NCBI GenBank assembly: GCA_022577435.1
Contig: JAKOON010000008.1
Span: forward strand, 826,001-890,000
DNA: 64,000 bases
DNA from: Embiotoca jacksoni
Taxonomy: Eukaryota > Chordata > Actinopteri > Embiotocidae
Reading direction: 5' to 3'
Shown here in pieces: positions 18,301 through 29,112 of the stretch. A program made the translations under genes and the position numbers. Position 1 is the first letter of the stretch, and each line of letters starts with the position of its first letter. The notes under the pieces were generated by a model. It was not told the origin of the DNA and ran no database searches. It saw only the letters and a program-made list of their open reading frames with translations.

Positions 18301-19780
18301 AATGATCTCTTGAAAAAAAATAATGTATAAATATATTCATTAGGAGAAGATACACTGACTGAATGCTTCATACTTTGTAGGAAGCACATGATTAGTTGCA
18401 GTACACCATCACCCTGTAGCTGTGAAAGTGTTGCGTTGTTTATGGGGATGGACAAGATGCCCCTGGCCTCACCACTTAGTACATATCCCTGTGTCTGCTC
18501 ATTTGAAAGAGCTTGATGGCCTTGAACTCTATGAGTGGATGGGAAGTGACAGCATCAAAGCATGAGCAGAACTAGTCAAACTTCACAGCCCCTCCTGTCA
18601 GCAAGAAAATCCCACTGGGAGGGAGGCAAGGAAAGAGAGAGGGAAGGAGAATGATGGAGATAAAGGAGAAGTTTTGAAGGAGGCAACACAACTCAGCTCA
18701 TCACTGCAGTGCACGAACTAACCCCTCCGCATTACCACAGACCATGTCAGGTTAGTGATGTTTAAACACTAAGAGGTTAAAAACCTCTAGTGTGACAGCG
18801 ATACTGCTCTTTGGATACATGCATAAATATCCATGCAGATATACAGCCATATATTTCTTACTCCTGCCCCTGATCTCACTTTCATTCCAATTTAAGTCTT
18901 GTTGCGTTTTTATGGACTTTAAAAGGCCGGAGAGAGGATCAGAGGCCTGTTTCCCATGAGGTCAGCACTTTCCTCCAGCGGGCTCTAAGGTACCTTGTAA
19001 TGTGCAAGGAGATGGGACCTAATAGATTGATACACAGGTTTTGACATGCTATTTGAGTGTGCAGGCCTGCTGTAATTGGCCACGTCATCATGCATTAAAT
19101 TAGAGATATATAGAGGAGTGCCCTGAGACGAGTGTCTTGGCCCGATCCGTCAGCCATCAGTGCAAAGTGCATGTGACAGGCCTCTGAGAGGAGGACGACG
19201 AGAGGGAAGGAGGAGGAGGGAGGTGCTTTTTTAAAGTATTACTCTGATGGACATCTTAGCTCAAACTCTGTCTTTTTCTCCATCCCCTGGCTTTCCTTCT
19301 AGTCATCTAGAGGCCATCCAGCCATCAGGGACAAATTCACACCATCACTAGTTGCCTGGATAGAACACCAAAGAAACTCACAATCTAAAGTCCACTTTAG
19401 TCCAAAACCATACATTTACTCGACATTCTTACTTAGTCCACGATTGAACGTTGGTATCGTTCAATGAATAACTAACAAGTTAACTTAAGGGTTAGTTAAC
19501 TATGATATGTACAGTATGGGTAGAACCTAGACAACAGTATGTACAGTACAATAATCTGGTTATGCTTTTAGACAGTTAAAACATAATACAGCACATGACA
19601 TATATAGAACATATATTGCCATAGATGTATTACACAATGAATGGGTTATCCATTCAGTTCAGAGTTGAATTTCTGCATATTACTAATTTGGTTAGATGTG
19701 GTTTGATCAGGTTTAGAGAGAGTTGTTCATTTGTTCAGAGTTGTCTAGCCATCCCCTGTGCTTTCCGCATTTGAGTCTGT
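18301..19780. other. Non-genic; candidate conserved block at about 18,930-19,215
   Basis: The 18,930-19,215 segment is unique and balanced in composition. It contains CCTGCTGTAATTGGCCACGT and CATGCATTAAATTAG, with a purine-rich right end. The rest is unremarkable, apart from a small perfect hairpin ATTGAACG...CGTTCAAT at about 19,443-19,465. Confidence 0.3.
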
Positions 19781-20822
19781 CCCAGTGTGATGATGTCGTC
19801 AGTTTAATTAAATCTTACGAGTCTTTATTTGCAGATGTGCCGACTCTGACCCACATTTTTCAGGATGACCGATGTGGGGGATTCCCCTCCAATAAAGCAA
19901 AACTGGTACAGCGTAAACCCTGATAGGTGACTTTGTCTGTAGAAACAGGTAAACTACATGCTGGAGAACGGTATTGCAGAGCCAAGCAGTAGTATATGGA
20001 GTTCACCGTGTCTGTTGGCTGACATGCCTGAAGCCTCAGGCAGGTTTTGTACCAATTTTCTTAAAGTAAACAACATCACAAAACTAAACCGTTTTCCTCT
20101 TCTTTGAGTTGAGGATTGGGTAGATCATGTTGGCAGTTCCAATTATGTTACTAAACGGGACCTCTTAAAGGGCTAATCGCAAGTGCCACTGTATCCTCGT
20201 GAGAATGAAATTCCTGCGTTTTTGACCCCGGACGCATTCCTGCAGTATACGGGAACTTTATTCAGATTCCTGGGATGAACATATCCAGCAGTTTCATTCA
20301 GTGTTTGAGATTGCGTGATGCAAATCTAACACTATAACATAGCCCCAAAACATGTTTTCATTGGTCTCAGAGTTGTCAGCGTACATTTAAGTGTGTAAAA
20401 GCTTTGCTGACTAATACCCCAGTACTTGCTGCGCATGCATTCAACCAGCCTTTCGAACTTTCTGTTGATGAGAGTGGTGCAGGAGCGGGTGCTGTCCTTC
20501 TTCAAGAGGGAGATGATAGGGTGGCGCATCGAGTTTGCTATTTCTCAAAAAATGGAATCTGCATCTATGAGTTTACTCTACGATCAAAAAAGAGGCTCTT
20601 TCTTTAGTTTTTTTTTTTTTTTTTTGTACGTCGGGTCCACTAGTTCACCTACCGTTGTTTACACTGACCCCAATCCCCTCGGGCATATTAATCAAATGCG
20701 GAATTCAAATCAAAAATTAATGCGCTGGTCTCTTTTTCTACAAGCCTGTAACTTAGAAATTAGACATGTCAAGGGTAGAGAAAATGTTTTGGCCGACACT
20801 GTCGCGTCGTTGATTTGTGAAT
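19781..20822 (+). mobile_element. Ty3/gypsy LTR retrotransposon pol remnant (decayed)
   Basis: Segments in changing frames follow the gypsy pol order. An SLIKSYESLFADVP spacer (19,800-19,845) is followed by DVGDSPPIKQ (about 19,867), the ENGIAEPSSSIWSSPCLL reverse-transcriptase start (about 19,961) and an RFCTNFLKVNN block (about 20,045). Next is a collapsed palm region, then the connection/RNase H part with TNTPVLAAHAF (20,408), GAGAVLLQEGD and VYTDPNPLGHINQM, ending IRHVKGRENVLADTVASL (about 20,763-20,815). The YxDD box is gone, and no integrase follows. Several frameshifts and a poly-T insertion near 20,608 confirm it is a fossil of a host retrotransposon. Confidence 0.88.
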
Positions 20823-21150
20823 AATCTTCATTGCACTCCCATTATTCACTTACATCCAGACCAGGCTGCAGGCTGCAGTTGTTTTGAGTAGGAGTCCTTC
20901 AACTTCTCTCTTTTTCTTTTCTCCAAATACCATTTTTTCCCCGGCATGGTTTAGCATGTGACAGTTTTATTTTAGTTTGTTATTTAAATTTGGGCTGGAG
21001 ATCACTGGCAGCCCTGTTTTCGTTTATCCATTTTAGGTAGGTTAGGGGAATGAGCTTGGTGCGGCGGCCCATTATTTTGTATTTCCTTGATTTATTAACT
21101 CTTAAAAAATAAAGCTGTGGGTTTGCACCCTTCACTTGGTTTGTTGTGGC
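20823..21150 (+). mobile_element. Possible 3' LTR of the adjacent gypsy remnant
   Basis: Directly follows the RNase H end without integrase. It contains AATAAA at 21,108-21,113, followed by a GCTGTGGGTTTGCACCCTTC stretch that resembles the R/U5 part of fish gypsy LTRs. The 5' end and a partner LTR were not found, so the assignment is inferred from position and the polyadenylation signal. Confidence 0.4.
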
Positions 21151-21589
21151 ATCCTTTAATAATATATAATATGTATATAATATACTTTGGTCTCCAGCAG
21201 AGCTTTCATTTGTAAATGTATATATTCAATCAGGGGACCATGACACTTGCTACATACTTGTTTGAGATTCATCAGTATAATTAACATGCATTTAAGATAG
21301 GACAAGTGTCCTATCATTGAAGGGAATTTGCAAAATTAATTTTGCTTCCCCACGTCAAATTCGAAAACTCCTAAATTTATGACTGTTGTAACTTTATCCT
21401 AAGGTATTTTACAAAAGAATAACCACCCAAAACAAAACTGCAACATGCAGGATGGCTACTGATATTTCTATCAATAAAAAACACAACATATTAAACAAAA
21501 ATGTTCATCTCCATATATACTATGTTTTCTTTTTCACTGTGCCTTGCTTTTGTTATTTATGCCCTGTTTTTATAGTTTGTATCACTTAT

Positions 21590-22005
21590 TTCCCATGCAG
21601 TCTGTGAAGCACAAGGATACTCCTTCCAGAGGGGAAGGAGTTGGGAAATTGACAGGTGGACAAGTGTGGTGTCAGCAGGTGTTGTACGGCCTGGCTTTGG
21701 TGAAGAGGGAGTTAAATTGTAAGGCAAAGTTTTAGATTTACCAGTCAATCCATATTCCAACCCTCACCTATGGTCATGAGCTTTGGGTAGTGACTAAAAG
21801 AATGAGATTTCTTAGAGCTCAAAGTAAAGTTACTGCTTCTTCGTGTCATGAGCCAGTTGGGGTAGTTTGGGCTTCTAATTAGGATGCCTCCTAGGCACAT
21901 TCCATTGGAGGTTTTACAGCCACATTTAACTGGTAAGGGGGGCCAGGGTATACCTCGAACACACTGAAGGGATAAGAAATTAGATGCAGTGAAATTTTGC
22001 ATGGT
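21590..22005 (+). mobile_element. RTE/Rex3-like LINE 3' fragment
   Basis: The plus strand reads ALVKRELNCKAKF, then IYQSIHIPTLTYGHELWVVT, close to the C-terminal part of fish RTE-type polymerases. A stretch like the EPVGVVWAS...GGFTATFN region follows in shifting frames up to about 22,000. Stops and a deletion after the YGHELW block show it is inactive. The exact clade is an inference from memory. Confidence 0.7.
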
Positions 22006-22639
22006 AAAAGATTTCCAGTCTCATTTATATTAAATCCTATTTATGAATGAAATTCTTTTTTTTTTTATCAAAAGAAGTGCCAAAGACCCTTGTGTTGGTC
22101 ACATGATGTCTTTCTGCGAGAAAGTGGTAAATACAGTCTTCTTCAGCTGGAAGAGAAGAGGAACTTAAGTAAAGCTTAAACTGAGTTGAAACCACCACAG
22201 CAGAAACTCTTGAAGGACTCACCAACACGATGGGGGTCCAGAGTCAACATGATTGAGAGTTGGACCAGGAAAAAGGCATTTGTCAGATCCTGAAGGTAAG
22301 AGGATGAGATATTTGGTGCCATTGTGGCAAGGAATTGATGAGGTGGAGTCTGTGAAGAAAGCCAGTCCACTATCGGGTTTCACAGGTTCACTCTCATGTG
22401 AAGAATATGTCAGTTTGTCTTATGTAACGCATGAATCACCTGTTGAAAGTCAATATCTTGAACATGAATGACAAAGTCACTTAACTAACAGAAACAATGA
22501 TGACAACAGTTCTGAACTACCTCACTGCCAAATATATCATGATCCAACCACTGATTAACTGCTGGATATGGCGTCGAAGCTGAACTATGGTTCAAAAACA
22601 AATGCAGTGACAGCGACAAAACAGGGAATACAAGCCAGA

Positions 22640-23890
22640 GTTGTGTCTGACCTGGAGTCCCATTGGAGTGTACAAGCACAGAATCCAGCAGCATGAGCTC
22701 AACCTGCATCAACCTTCACTCATGGAGCCCGAAGGCAGAGTGAACACTGCCAAAGAAAGCAAAGAAAACACTAGATTCTTGACAACCTCAGGTGCTGCAA
22801 CTGCAGCTGCGGTTGCTACAATTGCCTCACCGAATACAGACAGTGAGAAGGATCCTCTGGAATGGTGGAAAGTTCTCGATGGAAACTTTTCAACGGTTAG
22901 CCCACTAGCGAGGAAGTATTTGTGCATTAATATAAGATGGAAAAGATTGTCAAAGATATGATCTAAAGCGGCAAGATTCAACCAAATTACGTCACCTTTG
23001 TTTGATTGTTTTGTTTCTGTATCACACTGAACTTAAAAACTTTACTTGAGGGATTGCACAAGTTAGTTCAGTTTATTAATGCTACTTGTTTTTAGTAAAT
23101 TGATTATGGTAATGATGTTTTATCTGCCAAAACCAGGGTTAGGGTAAACTTTGGAGTAAAAATAAAATGTCTCTGATTGTACTTGCGGTGTTAAAATGAT
23201 TGGTAGATTTAAATTATTTTAATGTTGAATTTCATTAGATTTAAACAGTTTACATTTTGATCTGACCTTGTTTTTTAAAAAAAACTACATTTTATTGTTA
23301 AAACTGTTTTCTTTTTCCTCATTGATATTTTGCCATACTGTTCATTTCTGTTCTACTCATCATGTTTATTAGAATGTGAAACTGCTACGACAAAAACGAG
23401 AATGTAATTTGACTGGTTTTGCTGAAGATCTGTCTCTAACAAGCTCCCGGGCTGGTACAATTTCTACAATCATATGTCAAAAGTGCACTTTATATGTGTT
23501 CTGGTGTTGTTTACCTTTTGATACTAATGTTCATTCTGGGACATGACTTGTGCAAAAGTCTGTGATTATAATTGTCATTCAATTAAAATCACAGATTTTT
23601 GCAAGAATTAGTTTGTGCGGTGTCACAAGGATTATGACACCTAATGCAGGTGTCATAATTCTTGTTGAGTGTTTAAACTTATGATGTTCTCACTTGTTTG
23701 GAATCTGTTTAAAAAAGTATAATGGCTTAATTTATCTGTTAATCATTTTTCTTTAAAGATGTGTTACCTTGCAGGGCTGTATTTTTAAATAGTGAAATGT
23801 GTTACAATGTACTGTTCAATAACTTGAAAAATAGTCTCAAAAACCATGATAAATAAATATTATGAAAAGATTGAGGATCGTGATCCTGCC
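22640..23890 (+). mobile_element. hAT-like (ZBED-type) DNA transposon remnant
   Basis: At about 22,849-22,930 the plus strand encodes SEKDPLEWWKVLDGNFSTVS followed by LARKYLCIN, the C-terminal dimerisation block of hAT transposases. The SERVFS-type continuation is lost. Downstream is about 900 bp of AT-rich sequence with two large hairpins (23,547-23,665), ending near GATTGAGGATCGTGATCCTG, a pattern I associate with hAT tails. The N-terminal BED finger and catalytic region were not found. The left end could start earlier. Confidence 0.7.
23547..23665. repeat. Two adjacent inverted repeats (hairpins)
   Basis: CTTGTGCAAAAGTCTGTGATT (23,547-23,567) pairs imperfectly with 23,587-23,605. ACAAGGATTATGACACCT (23,625-23,642) pairs with 23,648-23,665 at 17 of 18 positions across a 5-base loop. 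Confidence 0.85.
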
Positions 23891-24777
23891 TTAAAAAAAA
23901 AAAAAGTGAGTTGTTCAGTCTTCTCTTAGGACTGTTTATGGCAAAACAATCTTGACAAATTTGGACAAGCAAACATTTGATCCTCTTTAAAACAATACTT
24001 ATGAAGATGACATACTCAAAACATTTTTGTGATTTAAAAAAAACAAAAAAAACAACAACAACAACAACAAAAAAAACATCAATTCCTTAATTCCTTGAAG
24101 TTAGAATCAGGGCTTCCAGGTTAGATACTAATGATTAAAACCTCTTTATGGAGTCTCAGGTGGAACTTTTTCCTTTTGAACCTCTGATTTCCTGGGTCTG
24201 ATGTTTTCTTTGCTTTTGCAGAGCTCTTCAAGGCTATCAAAACAAATATGTTGTAGATGCCAATTAGTCTGGTAACAGATTAAAAAAGATCTCAGCTGCC
24301 AATTTGTCCAGGATAGGCCGCCCCTCCAAATGTAGCTCAAGAAAAGACTGTTTGATGAAAAATGAAGTCCACAAGAACATTAAAAATGTCATCACAGGAT
24401 TTCTAGGGGTCCTTATGGGGGCAATAACAAAACCAGGGACTACAGGTGAGTCATAGTTTCCTACAAGTTAGCTCCTTATATTAGCTACTGAAATTTTCAC
24501 CAGGCACTCACACCAATCAGTGAGAACATCTGGAGCTTCTCAGCATGGGCAGCTTTTAATTACATTCTGATCTGTCAAACAAGGCTTCAATTCAATAAAA
24601 AAAAGAATGGAAATTCTACCATTAGATACTCTGGGAATTAGAGTTGGACCTTGCTCAGGTATGTGCAAATGGTGCCTAGATTAGTTTGTGCGGTTGTTGA
24701 AATGATTAAAAAGTCTCACCTTGGGCCTCGTCTCACTTAAGGCCTCCTGTCTAATGTAAATGGTACGTGCGTGTGCG

Positions 24778-24838
<61 letters not shown>

Positions 24839-26084
24839 CATACATGTGCATGCAAATATGCCTGCTCAAATGTGTAAGAGTGAATGTGATGGAAACACTG
24901 ACTCTAATCTTTAAATTACCTCTGAAAAAGTGTGCGCTGACCTTTAGACAGAAGTTATATAAAGTTCAATTTAACAAGCTTCTCCTCTCTATGATTTATT
25001 AACCTGAAATCTGAGGTAGAGCCAAATTTCTTTACTGCTATGCCTCTTGGTTTGCTATAAGAAGGGGAGAGAATCACCTGTGAAAGAGTTTGTCACTCTT
25101 TCCAAGTTTGTGTTGGTGTGCCTTACATGCTCTCTTTCTCTTTTGTCTCAGCTATTCCCCAACTGAGCATTGCAGCTTGTATATTAGCTCGAGTGGCAGG
25201 ACAAAAATGACTCAGGCATTGAAAAGCAATCATGAAAACTGACTCATGCTTGTGTGTCGTATGTGTCAGTTCATTTTTCCCTCTTTGGTCTTTTGTTTTC
25301 TGTGGCTGCTGGTGTCATTTCATCCCTTCACCTCTTTACCCACTGGTCTCTTATTAAAAACAAAAAAAAATCTTCCCGTCCTCCGTCTCACTGTACAGCT
25401 TGAGCTCAAAAGAGAGGCTTTATTTTCTAAAGACGGGCAGAAAGGAGGGGCGTTTGTAGAATCAACTAAGCGAGACAGACCTAAAGGACAGAGGTAAACA
25501 ATTGAGATGAGAGGGTGAATGACAGAGAGAGAGACACAAAGATGGAGAAAAAGGCAGGATGGGAGGAGGGAGATCTCCACCAAGCAGCCAGGCAGTGTTT
25601 GAAGCAGGAAGCTGGCTAGACAACAGAGGCAGCTTTATTCCACAGACACAATGAGTGAACAGCACAATGGGAGCCATGCTGAGAGCAGGCCTGCACTACA
25701 CTGAGCCTCACACACAGGATTAAAGCGAGCACACACTTCTATATCCACCCCAATGAAAGGGAAAGGGAGGGGATATATCTTACACACAGACACCAACAGA
25801 GAACACAGAACACAAAACGTTGTTTGGTGTGCTTTTTTTTTTTGATGAAGATGTTTTGTGAATAGTGTAATGTTTGCTTAGCCTTTCATAATAGCTGTAG
25901 GTGCATTGTGTCTGCCAAGCACCTTTTTGCCATTTGAGAGATGATCCCAGCATTAGAGTGAATGGAAGGGGGATGAGGGAGCAAACATCATAGGTGCACT
26001 GCTGCTTAAACAACTCTCTTGTTTAAATTGTGTGTTTGTCATTTGATGGTGATTTAAAAAAAAAAAAAAGTATCTTCCTTCCCT
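23891..26084. other. Non-genic stretch, with one microsatellite listed separately
   Basis: Contains an (ACA)n run near 24,050-24,070. No gene recognised. The frames at 25,246-25,677 come from purine/pyrimidine-biased sequence. Confidence 0.4.
24781..24837. repeat. (TG)n microsatellite
   Basis: 57 bp of pure TG preceded by a CGTGCGTGTGCGTCG transition. Confidence 0.97.
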
Positions 26085-26240
26085 CAGTACACCTGGACCT
26101 CGAAGCCCCTCTGCTGCTCTGTGTGTCTAAAGCTGTCAAGACATATTTGCATAGAAAAGCCGTTTGCATATCAAACAGCTGGGACGCAGAGCTCACATCA
26201 TCTTTCACTGATTTACAGGGAGATGCATGTTGTGCTGACA
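26085..26240. promoter_or_regulatory. Candidate enhancer with paired octamer-like sites
   Basis: ATTTGCAT (26,145-26,152) and TTTGCATATC (26,163-26,172) lie 18 bp apart in unique, balanced sequence; both fit POU-factor octamer half-sites. Conservation is not testable here. Confidence 0.3.
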
Positions 26241-26499
26241 CGCTGGAGTGCATGTCCCCTTTACCTCCATCTGCCCTTTGTGGGCATATCTTAAACGATC
26301 ACTATGTCAGGAGTGTATGTTTCTGCTTGTGTGTGTCTATTCAGTGATAATACAATATGTATTTGTGTACATATTCTGCCCTTGTATGATAGAGAAGGCG
26401 TGTGTGGATGCACAATATCAGACCTTCACTACCTCTCAGACACACACACTCACACACTCCTGGTCAGCCCTGTTCTTGACAGGGTGCAGTGTGGCTGCT

Positions 26500-26690
26500 A
26501 ATAAGGGTATTCGTCACGCCAGCAGCTCTCCATGACAGCGCTCTTCGACCGGCTGCATCACAATTGTCCCTCAAATATGAACTTATCATTTAATTACACT
26601 TGGGGAGGGATTTGATTGCCTTGTCAAGATGCACGTTAGTTAAGAGGAGAGAGATCTTAGCTGGCGACGACCTTACTGTCCTGACAACCG
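26500..26690. promoter_or_regulatory. Candidate conserved non-coding block
   Basis: Unique sequence with CGGCTGCATCACAATTGTCC, AAATATGAACTTATC and ATTTAATTACACTTGG, all in one short non-repetitive interval next to a LINE. Function is inferred from composition only. Confidence 0.22.
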
Positions 26691-26734
26691 CTCAGCTCAT
26701 CACAGGATCATCTGAGCTTCAAATCCACCCAGCA

Positions 26735-29112
26735 ATGAGATCCGATTCCTCTGCTTCCTCTCTTTCCGTACACCATAGTTCCTCAATGTTGTGGTCTGCT
26801 CAATGTTAGGTTTCTGTCCAAAAAAATTCTGCTAGGATTTTATTATCGTTTTTAAAAAGTACTTTTTCATGATGTCAGAGACCTGGCTAAATGTTGGTGC
26901 CTCTGGGCCCCTGATTAAATCCTCACCCCCTTCATCCTTCATCTCCCCTTGTTCCCAGATTATCTGGTAGAGCGGGAAGGCTTTCACTTGTCTACAACAA
27001 TAACTTCAAGTGTTCTCTCCTCTCCTTGGGTACATATCCCCTAAATATATTTCTGGCTGTCTTGAACATTTCTCTGGACTCCTCTATTTATAGTGCCAAA
27101 CTGTGAACACAGTACATGTGTTCTGTCTTAATAATCTTTAAGACATAGAGTTCTTGCATGATGTTCTCGTCAGGAAATCATAAAAATTGATCAACTGTAT
27201 AAGCCACACCCTGTAAATTATTGCATTTTAAACTTCTGTGTCCATATTCACAGATGCTATCCTGTCCTACTTAGCTGACAATAGCTCCATTCAAAATCTT
27301 GACGTGATCAAAATTGATTTTACTCGTACTACGTATTTTGTTTAAGCAGAAACAAACCTCTACTATTTTCCTGGACAATCAGACAGCACACCTTCCTTAA
27401 AGAGGGACATTAATTTGTGGGACAAATACATACAAATAAATACAAAATTGAACATTGAAGGGCTGAGTGGATATTAAAAGGCAAAAAATTCACAGTGCAC
27501 CTCAACATTTTAAGATTTGATTAAAAAATAATAATAGAGAGGGTAAAAATGTCCGAGCCCTGTTTTTTACGCATTTGGCTTAAAAGTACTGTCAGAACTC
27601 CAGGGTTCTGTTCACTGTAATTAACAATGGCCACTCCCCTAAGTGTCAGCATGGCTTAACACCAGAGTACATGTTATCCCACCAGCATAGGATGCAAATA
27701 TTCTTTCTAAAACTGTTATTTTTAGCTGTTATTTCACTCCTATGACACCATATCAATTGAAAATCACTGAGACGATAAAACAAAATCAAGCCCTCCTATG
27801 TGATCTCAACATCCTGCCTGTGAGACTTCTGCGTTGTGAAACAACTGTATGGATCTGCCACTCCACAATATACTTACATGTCCCTATTGACTGGTTCTGT
27901 CCCTGATTACTTTAAGAGTGCAACTGTTCAACCCTTTCTAAATAACGCTCTAGATTTAAACTACCATTTCTTTCCAAGGTTCTATAAAGGCTGTTGCTGG
28001 AAACAGACTTTTTAAGACATTTTAGTCTAACTTCAGGGCAAACCACTGTTCTCAGACTACAATCCTTTAAATTCTGACTGATAATCTGGTTGCTGTTGAT
28101 GTGGGGAAATCCTTTATTCTTAGTTCTGTTAGATGTAAGTGATGTATTTGATCTTGTTGTTTATTCAGTTGTATTGAAGTACCTCAAATGTTTGGTTGGC
28201 TGCTTTGGTTCAGTTTTAAAATGCTTTTGCTCATACTTACAAGATAGACTATACTCGTTCAGTGTAGCCATGGGAAAGTCACAGTCACTCACGCTATAGA
28301 TGACATGCAGAGAACCTCAGGGGTCTGTCCTTGGACCACTCTTATTCTCTCTTTTCATGTTACTGCTGTGGCATGTCATCCACAGGCCTAATGTTCCCAT
28401 GATGAGACACAACTGTACTTCCCGAATCTCTATCTGAAAATACAGGCCAAATGGTCAAAATTGGTGTCATTGTTGATACTCATCTTTGTTAGAACAAGCA
28501 TGTTAACACAGTTGTCCAGTCTTGTTTTTTGCAACTCCAGCGATGTTCCAAAATCAGTTCTATATTATCTGATAACAATCTTCTATCCTCTTCACTAGAG
28601 CAAAGAAATCTGAGCACATTACCCCAATTGTAGCCTTTCTTTATTGGCATTACGATTTTTATCAACAACTTTTAAGACCCACTCTGTGGACTCACAGCTA
28701 AGTCTATTTCTTATTATCTGACACCACGTGAGGCCCTGTCTCAACCCGAGTTCCTCAGCCAAGGCTCTGCTCGCAATTTGAGTCTGGTGACCGAGGGCAC
28801 GGGGCCTTCTCTGTTAGGCACCCTGTTCTTTGAAACAACCTCTCTGAGGGAATCAAACTGGTGAGCTCCTAATCCTCTTCTATATCATATTTGTATAAGT
28901 GTGCCTTTACAGTGTTTGTGGTCTGAATGGACTCATCCTTTAAATCACTGCTGGAGACCTAATTTTAGACATGATTTTCTTTGTCTTGATGCTCTGACTT
29001 CCCTTCGGCATTTTTATTTCTCTTTCATGCTTGTATTTTCTTTATAAAACACTTTGCAATTTTATTTTGAAATGTGTCATACAAATACGTTATCATTATT
29101 ATTTGTATTACT
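26735..29112 (+). mobile_element. CR1/L2/Rex-like LINE, near full pol order but decayed
   Basis: Plus-strand matches occur in order. An NVRFLSKK-like start (about 26,803) is followed by the endonuclease motif MMSETWLNVG (26,868-26,900), the reverse-transcriptase box PQGSVLGP (28,315-28,338) with LFSLFML and VIHRPNV after it, a KHVNTVVQSCF segment (about 28,496), SEHITPIVA (about 28,611) and the RGxxAFSVxxxRLWN-like region (about 28,795-28,850). The 3' UTR ends with TTTATAAAACACTTTGCAAT and a (ATT)n-like tail, typical of this group. Many stops and deletions (the YADD box is lost) show it is inactive. Confidence 0.8.

Noticed and set aside
20404..20824. The 132-codon frame as a host gene
   Set aside because: Its parts match gypsy RNase H/connection blocks only across frame changes, so it is a relic.
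22641..22961. The 106-codon frame as a host ZBED gene
   Set aside because: Only the C-terminal hAT block is present, with no BED finger or catalytic region and no splice structure; it is better explained as a transposon remnant.
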